Notes under the pieces: generated by a model
The model's database searches: none
What the model saw: the letters and a program-made list of their open reading frames with translations, nothing else
What the model was told of the DNA's origin: nothing
Assembly (NCBI RefSeq): GCF_910592395.1
Contig: NC_088319.1
Coordinates: 14,198,001 to 14,262,000 of the forward strand
Reading direction: 5' to 3'
Source: Lineus longissimus
Taxonomy: Eukaryota > Nemertea > Pilidiophora > Heteronemertea > Lineidae
Length of the DNA: 64,000 nt
In this document: positions 48,801 to 59,800 of the stretch, one piece after another
Position numbering within the stretch: the stretch's first letter is position 1
How the letters are laid out: every line of letters starts with the position of its first letter
Position numbers and translations under genes: made by a program

Positions 48801-51800
48801 TTCGACAAATATGATTCACTTTCAATTAAAACGATCAGTTATAATGCATAGCAAGGAGCCAATCCACTTCACCCTGAGCAAGATTATTAGAATTTGACTC
48901 CGTTACATTGACAAACGCCCCTAGCACCCCCCCCCCCTCAACATATCATAACCCTGATTTGACTGACCAGACATGTTCGCTCCGTTCATGATTCCCGTCA
49001 CGCTGCTAAACAAGATGGCAAAAACAGCAACAAAAGACAGTGGCTTTCCCTGGATGTCTCCCTGGCTGTAGTCAATGGTGTAATTTTCTGAAAGAAATCG
49101 TTGGAAATGAAGTCCATATTGTTGATTTTAACTGCTTTCTATTCACTACTTCAACAATATCCCAAAACAGCTCTCTGTTTACTATCAGCTACATGATACA
49201 AAGTTATTCACTGAAATCACGATTGAACTTAACCCACTGCATGTCACAAGGCTTGATTAAGACTTTCTTGAATGGGAGTCAAATCAAAGTTTTCAACAAA
49301 ACCTCAGGACTTCTTCAACAGTTTTTTGGTAAGTAAACAGGGTCCTGGGCCAGGTTTCATGCTTCAAAATTCTTTTTCCAGGGTTATCTCGAGCCCTGAA
49401 TACCACTTATGGCTCTCAAAGACTAGCTTTGTGGTGTCCCAAGAGATCTGTACCCGTCAGCCAGACTTCTCAGTGTCACAGCCTTGGCCGTCCTGCTGTA
49501 CTTACCAAAAGTATTTTCAGCGAAAGTCTGTGGTTTGAGACCCGTGTAGTTTCCACAGAGTGTGAGATTGGTGGTTTCATTCAAGCCGCTCTGGGCATAT
49601 GCGACCTTATTGGATGTGGGAATGGTGACACACGATGAACCAACCGCAAACATACTGACCATAACTGACAATATGCAAATCACCACAATCTGGAATCAGA
49701 TAAGAAAAGTTCATCAAATCAGCCAAATCATGTTACAACAATTTCAGTTTTGATAGCACAGTCAATGCTTCTTTACTCGCTATAGAGAAGTTCAATCTAC
49801 AAGTAAATACCGTTAGGCAAGCCCGGGAGGAAGGTCCCGGTTCTCAAATGAATGCAAAATGCAAAATCGCAAAAGCAGTGTTGTCAGAGCAAGTTGGATG
49901 ATCATTCACCTTATTGAGTAAGGTGACCGCAGCCTGGCCTTGTGAAATGCACTTTCGGCTGTGAGCAGAACAGCAGTGCCAACGATTTAGTTTCATTCAA
50001 GAGGCTTCTAAACACCCCAAACCTATTTACCAAGAGAATGGCCAAAGACGTCCGAGCGAACATGGACCCACCAATGATACAAACAATGAGGCAGAGCAGC
50101 AGAACAACAGTCTGGTAGAGATACGGATACCATCCTCCCTCTGCTGGTAGATATGGTTGATCCGCCCCGATGAAATTACCTATAACAAATATCATAATCA
50201 TTCAGTAATCTTACCTCTCGAAGGATTTACCATAAAATTACGCATGCGCAATGATAATTAACCATGTTAACCAAGCAATAATCAATGGTCACATACTTAT
50301 TCTTGTTCAAACTTTTGCCAACTGTGGTGTCAATTCACAGTCCATAAAGTAGTATCAAAAATGAGCCAATCTGACAACTTGTTTCACAGTTGACAGTTTT
50401 GGTTGAAGGAAGCAACGCTACCAAATTTTATGTATGTTATTGATTTACCTCCTGGTCCAAAATTATCAATGACCCCCTCGACAAACCCTGCGATGTACAG
50501 ACCACACGCTAGCACGTTGGCTAGGAAAAACAGAAATCCTATACTGCCTCCGAATTCTGGCCCTAACGCTCTGCTGATCATGTCTGCGCATTGTTAAGGA
50601 AAGAAAATAGTGAATTCAACACGGCTACAAAAGCCCTTGATCAGCCCACTCAAAAATATGTCTTATTTTCTAATTCATAAAATTCTTGCTATTCCTGTAC
50701 CATGAATAAGACTAGTCATTATCAATTCTTGCGATACAGTTCTTTTTATCAGCTCAGATGTGACATTGTCCATGTTGTCATCAACTAAATCAGCAGCTCA
50801 TTATATTTTGGCCAAACCTGCCTAAGGGTTTATCTGGACTCCCACGTCTGACAAACTATCTCTTCGACAATTATTCCAAACGTTCAAGGATACAATACGC
50901 TCCTCCCCCTTCCACAGCACCATTCGTTGAAATGGCACATATAGACAAGATCGTCATGGCCAGGATGAAGTAGGCAAGGATGAACTGTGCGATGGACTCG
51001 AGGAGGCCTGACTGACCAACAACTAAACCTGCAGCGAGATAATATAAGATATTGTTAAATGAAAGAACACCATCACACGGCCAACTTTTTGTCTTCTGTG
51101 TTCGATTTTGGCCAATTCCATCGCGGTCACAAAGAGTCCGGGAGAGTAGTACATGTAGGCCTGTGTCGTGTACTTTTTCCATCTATTGAATTGAAGAGTT
51201 GAAGTAGGCTTATGATGGCATTTCCAATAATTTTCTTAGGCCTGTCGTAACCACCTCTTATCACAAGACGAAACTCCGTTCAGGAGGTCACTGTTGAAGG
51301 TGATTAGATTCATTCATACATGTATGAAGCCAACCACTGCAGACAAACATAATACATATTTATCTCATGTAGAAAAGTTCACAACTACATGTAAGTGTAG
51401 TTCAGCAAGGGCCAACAGAAGTGGTCCAGGTTTTATGGAAACAAATAGGGAGGGCAAATTTTGGGCAGGTTTTCATGCAGCAAAATCATTTAAACAATCG
51501 ATTCAAAGGCCTGCACTGACAGTTAAAAATTTGAAATTCGATTTGAAAATTTCTCATTGTGTGTGAATACATACTGAAGACAACTGTCAACCAGAACAAT
51601 CAATTCATGCGTATGAACATGAAACCATTTTTTCAGGAAAATTCAAACAACATGTTTTTTTTCATTCGCAACAATATCATTTCCCCTATTCTTAACAATA
51701 CTATTGTTTCATCATGATTTGATTTAGTTTCAATCATGATCTGCTCCATCTTGACCCCAAAGACTTGATAATCTTGCTAATGAAAGTATGGAGCAGAATT

Positions 51801-53481
51801 AGTGACACCATGGAAATTCGCATGCACCCTCTCAAACAGACTCTCAACTCGTGTCAATCATGAGACATGAACTTGTGACACTTCAATCTCAAACAAGCAT
51901 AGTACCGGGTAATAACAATACCGGTAAGCTCCAAGGCAACCATCAGTCATTCTCAGTGTTGACTGTTCGATTGCTTGCCCTAGAAATCGATGGATACATG
52001 ATTTATACTGTAGACCCTTTTTTTTTTAGCAGACCTATTAAAGGTGCCATGCAAAAAAGGGATTTTGATTGCTGCAACCTGCAATTATAATCATCGCTAT
52101 GTAGAACAAGATCACATGTCTCTGTATGGCTGGAAAGAAAATCTGACAAAAGTATATTGATGATGATTGTTGGCCTGTGATTCATTGATTGTTGGCCTCT
52201 GTCGAGCAACAATCATCAATATTTATTTACTCATTACTCGCTTATCGGTACATAATTGATTTCAATTTGTTATACAAGTGACCCAGGTGCACATTTTTTC
52301 TCCTGTCTATCAAAGGATATATAATGTAACACTTTTCTTCCATTAACAACTTAAAACAGACAGAAACAGAGTAATCACTTTTTTCTGTCCAAAGTGAACC
52401 AGTCTGGCACTCTCTTTTCTCTCTTAGTAAGTGAGAATCGACAATTTACATGTGCATAATCGTTTTTTAAAGTAAATTTCCAATACTAAAATGCCCACAG
52501 GAAGTACAGAGACAACACAACGTGACATACATGTGATGTGATGCCTGCAGGATAATTCAACATTGATCACGATCTAACATGAAACATGTCTAATCACAGG
52601 TTTTGCGATATTCTGTGATATTTTTAGTCAATAAGATTTATCCAGGAAGACAAAAGAGCCCCACCCATATTAAAATCGCAGCAGACTTGAGACTGCAGAA
52701 AAATGGTCCAAGACTGAAGAACAAACTACAGCAGTTTCAGGGTAGTGAACTTCAAGCGATAACTTTTTGAGGGCAAAGCTATGAGGAGTAATATGTAATT
52801 CAAGAAGAATTTCTTGTGTATATTGTATCTCCACATTTCTTGTGTATATTGTATCTCCACATTTTGCTTGCCACTGCACTGATATCTCAAAGTACCTAGA
52901 CAACGGAGCTTTGACATAGCACGTGGGGCAGGGCTAGGCCTATAGGTTGATATATATATATGATATAACTTCGTACCAGTTGGAGGAAGTGAGAGTGAGA
53001 ATCATGACAACCTGAATGGCTATCTCTGACTTGTACAAAGTGGCCACGAGATGGTCATGGACGTGGTTGACAAAGTGTCCACTCTGATGCTGAAACACGA
53101 TGTTAACAATAGATGAAGACACCCACCTAAACGTAAGAAGATGACAGTACTGAACATGGACAAAGCAACTGGTGCAAACACTCCGGCCATGGTATTCAGC
53201 GACCGTCTCGAAACAGTAGTCGAACCTCCCATTTCATCAGGTTTGATGCATATACTTGTCAGCCTGTGGTATCCATCAGGCCCTGGCATGCTGCTGTAAC
53301 GCCTGCTTCCAGGTGACTTCATCAGTGGAGTATGTTGATTATCACCTTCTTCATCACCAGCAGGTTCTTGATTCAACAAATATTGTTCATCACTACTGGC
53401 TTCATCCACACTGTTTGCGCCACCATAGAATGAATCCATGCTTTTATTTGATGGCGACGTTGACCCATACGAAAATGACAT
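45830..53481 (-). CDS. SLC12A9: Solute carrier family 12 member 9 (cation-chloride cotransporter family)
   Basis: SLC12A9 (CCC6/CIP1) is a divergent cation-chloride-cotransporter relative, reported to interact with NKCC1 and to act in lysosomal ion or ammonium handling; its substrate is debated. Ten coding exons on the minus strand close in phase: 53481-53127, 51028-50894, 50583-50449, 50179-50031, 49689-49506, 49087-48968, 48763-48652, 48228-48071, 47852-47645 and 47177-45830, giving 967 residues (human 914). A 118-residue acidic cytosolic N-terminus precedes the first membrane segment ([14 protein letters not shown]). Family words follow: [59 protein letters not shown]. The Asn-rich loop in exon 5 has several N-glycosylation sites. 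The long cytosolic domain of the last exon includes [17 protein letters not shown] and ends [14 protein letters not shown], as in vertebrates. The first intron is about 2.1 kb. Confidence 0.95.
48418..48561. mobile_element. Palindromic MITE in an SLC12A9 intron
   Basis: The ends CAGGGGCCGTATTTACAAAG (left) and CTGGAGCCATATTTACAAAG (right, reverse strand) are inverted repeats that continue CCCTCGCA and GACCACGC. The arms total about 45 bases around a short centre. The start resembles the CAGGGGCC type seen in hAT-derived MITEs; I do not see a clear 8 bp target duplication. Confidence 0.7.
52151..52220. repeat. Imperfect inverted repeat in SLC12A9 intron 1
   Basis: ATATTGATGATGATTGTTGG pairs with CAACAATCATCAATAT with one 3-base gap. 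The word GATTGTTGGCCT also occurs twice directly between the arms. Confidence 0.5.
52809..52860. repeat. Two-copy 26 bp direct repeat
   Basis: TTTCTTGTGTATATTGTATC plus TCCACA occurs twice in immediate succession within SLC12A9 intron 1. It looks like a recent slippage duplication. Confidence 0.8.
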
Positions 53482-53864
53482 TCTAATGAAACTACCGGAT
53501 CCTCTTTCTGATCACAGATAGTCTATAAACTAGGGAAATATCATTTCTACAGCGTGATTGTGATGATTGTATACAAAAGTGGGTCATGTGCTCGCCCATA
53601 AAAAGTCATGTGACATAGCCAGGTATAACCAATCGATCGCTTTTGAGTTTGGACTTGATGCTGTAATTTCCTTAATCAGAATAAAGATATTGAAATATGC
53701 GGTATGGAATGAAGATAATTCGATAATGTATTGCACTAAATGCCAGTGACTTGCATATACATCAATATTTGCGAAAACAGACGGTATGAAATTGATCATA
53801 ACAAACAAGATCGCTTAGTTTGATCTGCATGAACGAGGTCCACGTGGTGGCGCTGACTTCCATC
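53482..53864. promoter_or_regulatory. Shared SLC12A9/TTC36 upstream region
   Basis: Only 383 bases separate the divergent start codons of SLC12A9 (minus, 53481) and TTC36 (plus, 53865). The two 5' UTRs and both promoters must fit here unless upstream non-coding exons exist. No TATA box is obvious. Confidence 0.55.
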
Positions 53865-56800
53865 ATGGAGTCCCAAAATATTTCTCAGCACGATAACGCA
53901 ATTTTAAATACCATTTTCAACCCTAATTTGCCAATAACAGAAGATCTTCTTGAACCTGTTGCGGAGGTAACGGAGTATGAACCAGAAAGTGCAGAAATCA
54001 AAGAATCCAAGAGGTAACTGATCAGTGAGTGGTTCTACAGGGAGTGTTTAGGGGCCTATTATTGCAATGAGCAATGCAAAACACGGTGTGTCCCAAAAAA
54101 TGCAGAGCAGTACAGCCCACAGGGTGTCCAAAAATGTCTTTGGGTTAGAGCTTGAGTAGTTTGATATTGTTTTTCCACTGGCACTGATAAATAATCTAAG
54201 TATGGTACCATCTTGGCACAACTACGTCCCAGGCTATTGTTGGATACTGTGTTATGTTACACCCTGTATAATAATATCAGTAGTGGTCGCACAAATGTGC
54301 TTGTGTTGTAGCCATCTTGGGCTTGTCACAACTTCCGGTATAATCACCAATAAACCAGTTTATTGTTGTTATGAAATCCATCTATAGTTCCTAAATCTGA
54401 TATCTTCCAAGGATCAAGACATGACATTTGGCGACGAGGGTAAACTAACTTTCGGCAACATCACTTCGTAAGCGGTATCTCGCGTGTATCTGTGCATAAA
54501 TCGAGGTAGAATCGGGGCAGAACCCTGCTCGGTTGCTCTGCGCACATCATCATACATCGTATCGGCCAGTGCAGTGCATCGTATCGTAGCTTCGGGATAA
54601 CCTTTCAATCATCATGTCGATAAAACCCAAGCTAGCAGAGTTGGAACATTTCCCTCTTGAGCCTAAAGAAACGGCAGCCTCCCGTTGGGAGCAATATACC
54701 AAGCGTTTTGATAACTTTTTAGTTGCAACCAATATCACCAATCAAATCCGCCAGAGGGCAATGTTGTTGCACTGTGTGGGCGAGGAACTGTTCACGATAT
54801 TCGAAAATATCCCTGATCGAGGCGCTGCTGATGATTATGCTGCGTGCAAGAATGCAATCAAAGCATATTTTCAACCAGCCAAGAACGTTGAATTCGAAAC
54901 CTACAGCTTTCGTCAGGCTCGGCAAAAGCCGGATGAATCGACTGACCAGTATCATGTTCGGCTCCGAAAACTGAGCATTCATTGTGAGTTTCATGATGTG
55001 GATCGTGAGATTAAATCGCAGATCGTACAAACTTGTCGTGACTCTGAAGTTCGTCAAAAGGCTTTGCGGGACCCCAACCTCACCTTACAGCAACTCTTAG
55101 CCTATGCTAGGGCTAGAGAGGCTAGCGGGGTTCAGGCCAAGGCTATGGTTGATGGACACGAAACCGTTATCAAGAAAGTGGAGTCACAGAACAATCGATC
55201 GAAACCAAAAAAGTTTGTACCCAAAGCAAAACCGAAGTCGAAAGACTTAACTTGTGGCTTGTGTGGGGGACCGTACCCTCATGAGAACGAATGCCCTGCA
55301 AAGGGGAAAAGCTGCAATAACTGTGGTATCATGAACCATTATGCTAGGGTTTGCCGGAAATCGAAACAGGCAAAACAGGGAACTCAGGCTGGTCAATCAG
55401 CAAAACCGAGATTCAGCCAAAGGCACAAGCAGCATCATGTTGGTGATGACGATACGTACGGTTACAGCAATAATCAGAACCGGCCTTGGGAGGACACTTA
55501 CAACTTGTTCAATACGGAGTCCGAGGATCCAAACAAGTTCCCTAAGCGTAGAAAGCAGGCATGGGCAGAGTCGCCTATCACGCCATATACCGTCGATGCT
55601 ATAATCAATGGCGTGAACATAACGTTTGAAGTCGACACCGGGGCTTCAAAAACCATTGTGAGTCAGGATGAGTTCGATAGACTGCGCACAGGGACAGAAA
55701 CTTTAAATCTTGAACCAGCTTCGGTGAAGTTACGTACGTATACTGGTGAAGAATTTCGACCATCAGGCATGTGTGTAGTTCCTGTTACGTACGAGGACCA
55801 ACAGGCGGAGCTGTCTCTCCTAGTCGTGCCCGGAGATCGTCCAAATCTGCTAGGACGAGACTGGATGTCAAAATTGTGTCTGAAGTGGCAAACAATTTTC
55901 GAGACTCATTCTGTGCATGAGAAGATAAATCAGCGCATCAGTGAAATAAAAGTTGTGTTGTCGAAGTATCGCGACTTGTTTAAACCAGGCCTAGGCAAGG
56001 TCAAAACCAAGGCAAAACTACATATCGATCCAAACGTAGTACCGGTATTTCATAAAGCGCGTCCAGTACCGTATGCACTTCTCGAGGCAATTGATAAGGA
56101 ACTTGACAGATTGTTAGCTCTGGGTATCATTGAACCTGTGGCTCAATCCGACTGGGCTGCACCGATCGTGCCTGTTCGTAAACCAAATGGGCAAGTTCGT
56201 ATCTGTGGTGATTTTAAACTCACTGTCAATCAGGCTATCAGGGGGAACCAATACCCAATACCAAAGATAGCTGATCTGTATGCTAAGTTGGCCGGAGGGC
56301 AGACCTTTACCAAGATTGATATGTCGGATGCCTACCTACAGATGGAGCTAGACGATGCTTCGAAAGAACTAGTAGTTATCAACACACACCGTGGGTTATT
56401 TCGCTATAACCGTCTAGCGTTCGGCATTTCTTCCGCCCCTGGCATCTTTCAGAGAACAATGGACAATCTATTACAAGGACTTGATCATGTCGTTGTGTAC
56501 CTCGACGATATCTTAGTTACGGGCAAGACCGCTCAGGAACACCTGGCTAATCTCGAGAAAGTTCTGAAACGGCTGCTAGACGCAGGGTGGCGGTTAAGAG
56601 AAGAGAAATGTACATTCAATGCTGATGCTGTTGTGTACCTGGGTCACCGCATTGATAAGGATGGCTTGCATCCTGTCCCCGAAAAGGTTGAGGCCATTGT
56701 CAAGGCACCACCACCGGAGAACATCCAACAACTGCAGGCATATCTCGGAATGCTGAACTATTATGAACGGTTCTTGAGAAATCGTGCAACCGTGTTGGAA

Positions 56801-59800
56801 CCATTACATGAACTCTTGCGCAAGAAAGGGTCCTGGCATTGGGGTCCTGATCAGCAGAAAGCTTTTGTGGTTTCTAAGGAACTGTTACAATCATCGAAAA
56901 TCCTTGTGCATTATGATCCAGCAAAGGAGATAATCGTAGCTCCAGACGCGTCACCTTACGGACTTGGTGCGGTATTGTCTCATCCTGGTGAAATCAAAGG
57001 ACAGGACCGACCTGTCGCGTATGCTTCACGTTCCTTATCGTCTGCTGAACGCAACTACTCGCAACTGGAAAAGGAGGCGTTAGCGTTGATTTTTGCGGTC
57101 AAAAAGTGGCACCAGTACTTATGGGGAAGAACTTTTACCTTGTTGACGGATCATAAACCGTTAGTAGGTTTGTTGCATCAAGACAAACCAATACCACCAA
57201 CGGCCGCACTGCGCATACAAAGGTGGGCTCTAACTCTGTCCGCATATGACTATAAAATCGTCTATCGTCCAGGGCAACAGAATGGTAACGCGGATGGCCT
57301 AAGTCGACTACCAGCGTCGCCCCCACCAGCTTCTCCACCACCGGCAGAGTTCATTCATGCATTGGATCAGATTGACACCACTGTCGTTACGCACACCATG
57401 ATCGCCACCTGGACCAACAGACATCCTGTGTTGGCCAATGTTCGAAAGTTCATCCTTTCAGGATGGCCTAAGCGGGTTGATAAGCAATATCAGCCATATT
57501 TCTATCGTAGAAATGAACTAACTCTACACGAGGGTTGTATCTTGTGGGGTGCTCGGGTCATCGTGCCTCCACAAGGTCATCGTCAGCTCCTGGAGGAGTT
57601 GCACTTGGCACATCCAGGCATGGTCAGGATGAAAAAACTGGCTCGATCATATATCTGGTGGCCAAACTTGGATGAGGACATTGAGCAGAAAGTGAAAGAT
57701 TGTCAGAGTTGTCAACAGCATGTGAAGAAACCAACCGCCGCTCCGCTTCACCCATGGGAATGGCCTGGTAAACCATGGTTCCGTCTTCATATCGATTTCG
57801 CTGGACCATATGAGGGAAAAATGATTCTCATCATTGCAGACGCACATACCAAGTATATCGATGCTCATGTGCTCAACTCTGCAACGTCGTTGAACACTAT
57901 TGGCAAACTGAAAGCAACATTTGCAGTGCACGGATTACCGCATATTATCGTTTCGGACAATGGTTCGAATTTCACTAGTCAAGAGTTCCGGGACTTCTGC
58001 AAGAGTAACGGAATACGTCATATCTTCACAGCACCCTATCACCCGGCCAGTAATGGGCTCGCTGAACGCGCTGTTCAGACTATCAAGAGTGGACTGTCAA
58101 AGTCATCGAAATCGCAATCGCTGGAATCTCGTCTCCTGGAGGTTCTTTTCCGTTATCGTATAACGCCCCATGCTACCACTGGCATGGCACCATGTGAGCT
58201 CCTCATGCATCGTCAGCTTCGCTCTAGATTGGATTTGGCAGTACCAGACCTGTCATCATCTGTGTTACGTGGTCAAACTGCCATGAAATCGCGTCATGAT
58301 AGGAAGGCTAAAGCCAGGGAATTTAGCGTTGATGACGCAGTTTTCGCTAAGAACTTTGCTGATCGTGGTCTGAACTGGTATCCGGGACGCATCACATCAA
58401 GATCAGGACCGGTATCATACACTATTCGTTTGAAGGATGGTCGCGTGTGGCGCCGCCATCAGGATGCTATACGTCTCAACGAGGCACAGGAGGACACATC
58501 GGTTGAACACGAGACACAACCACCGCAGGTTGTGCCAACTCAACAACGGGATGAAATCGTGTCACAACCACCGCAGGTTGTGCCCATTCCACAACGGGAG
58601 GAAATTCAGGGAAATCCGAGAGATTCCGATTCTGTGGTCACTAGGACACCGCAGGCTGCTACTCCACCAGTAGTTGCCCCACCTTCGCCATCTGCTGGAC
58701 CGCCACAGCAACCTCTTCGTAGGTCCAGTCGGGTCAGCCATCCGCCAGATAGGCTTGACCTGTAGCGCTAATCAATAGGCGTCTAAGGTGTAGGCGGATC
58801 GCTGCCTTAGTATGTCAATCCTTTGTTAATTCTGCGCTGCGAGTGTGGCTCTTGACATTCATTCAATATGAGTACCTAATCATTCTTATGTTGAACTTGT
58901 AATTGCATATGGATATTGTGTGTTCCATTTTCATTATTGTTCAGTTGAGTTAAGCAATCGTTTATAACTGAGTAATTGTAGTGTTGGTATTCCAGATAAT
59001 TATACTTACCTCCAGCAGTGAGCAGATTTACTGTGTACTGAATATTGTGTTAGCACATTCGAGTGTAAATCAAATCCTATAGACAATTGGATTATTTAGA
59101 GACTATGTGTATAGACTTATCCTAGTCAGTGGGTTTCCAGTTACAGTGTTATTAGGTTTTGATCAAGCTCACGTATCATGGACTGGCATCTTCTGGGGGT
59201 GAGGAATGTTGGATACTGTGTTATGTTACACCCTGTATAATAATATCAGTAGTGGTCGCACAAATGTGCTTGTGTTGTAGCCATCTTGGGCTTGTCACAA
59301 CTTCCGGTATAATCACCAATAAACCAGTTTATTGTTGTTATGAAATCCATCTATAGTTCCTAAATCTGATATCTTCCAAGGATCAAGACATGACAGCTAT
59401 GAAATTGCTATGCCCTTCATATGGTGAAGTTTGAGGTGAGAAATAAATCCTTTGGAATCGGGATGTTGAATGGCAGGCGGTATTTGCACCACGCCACCAC
59501 GGGCACCACGCGACCACCACGCCACCACGCGAACAGGCGGAGCGATCATAATAACGATATCAAAACAGACCATCGGACCACAGACACTTGAGAGTTGTGG
59601 TTACACCTACCAATTATAGATGGCATGTTGGTATACTGCGTTGTTGCCTGACGGGATTTACGAGTATTTATTACTTGTTAATGGCATTTGCAAAAAGCAG
59701 GGCTATTATTAAGCCGCTATACATCCGTGTCCAACCGTTTGTCATGAGAGATCTTATCACACCATTATTGTTATCACAATACTGTCACTGCGGAGAAAGT

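Larger units (their letters stand above)
54238..59395 (+). mobile_element. Ty3/gypsy LTR retrotransposon, full length
   Basis: Two 189 bp LTRs (54238-54426 and 59207-59395) begin TGTTGG and end GACATGACA; I find no difference between them. The flanks carry a 5 bp target duplication, GCTAT (54233-54237 and 59396-59400). A likely primer-binding site begins just inside the 5' LTR (TTTGGCGACGAGGG), and a purine tract (GGGGGTGAGGAA) directly precedes the 3' LTR. One uninterrupted gag-pol frame lies between. The element sits in intron 1 of TTC36, in the same orientation, and looks young. Confidence 0.97.

Noticed and set aside
51294-51566. 90-residue frame in SLC12A9 intron 1
   Set aside because: It has no recognisable content and lies in an intron, antisense to the gene; other frames nearby are equally long by chance.
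54719-55057. Antisense frame within the retrotransposon gag region
   Set aside because: It is a shadow of the gag-pol frame, with no independent features.
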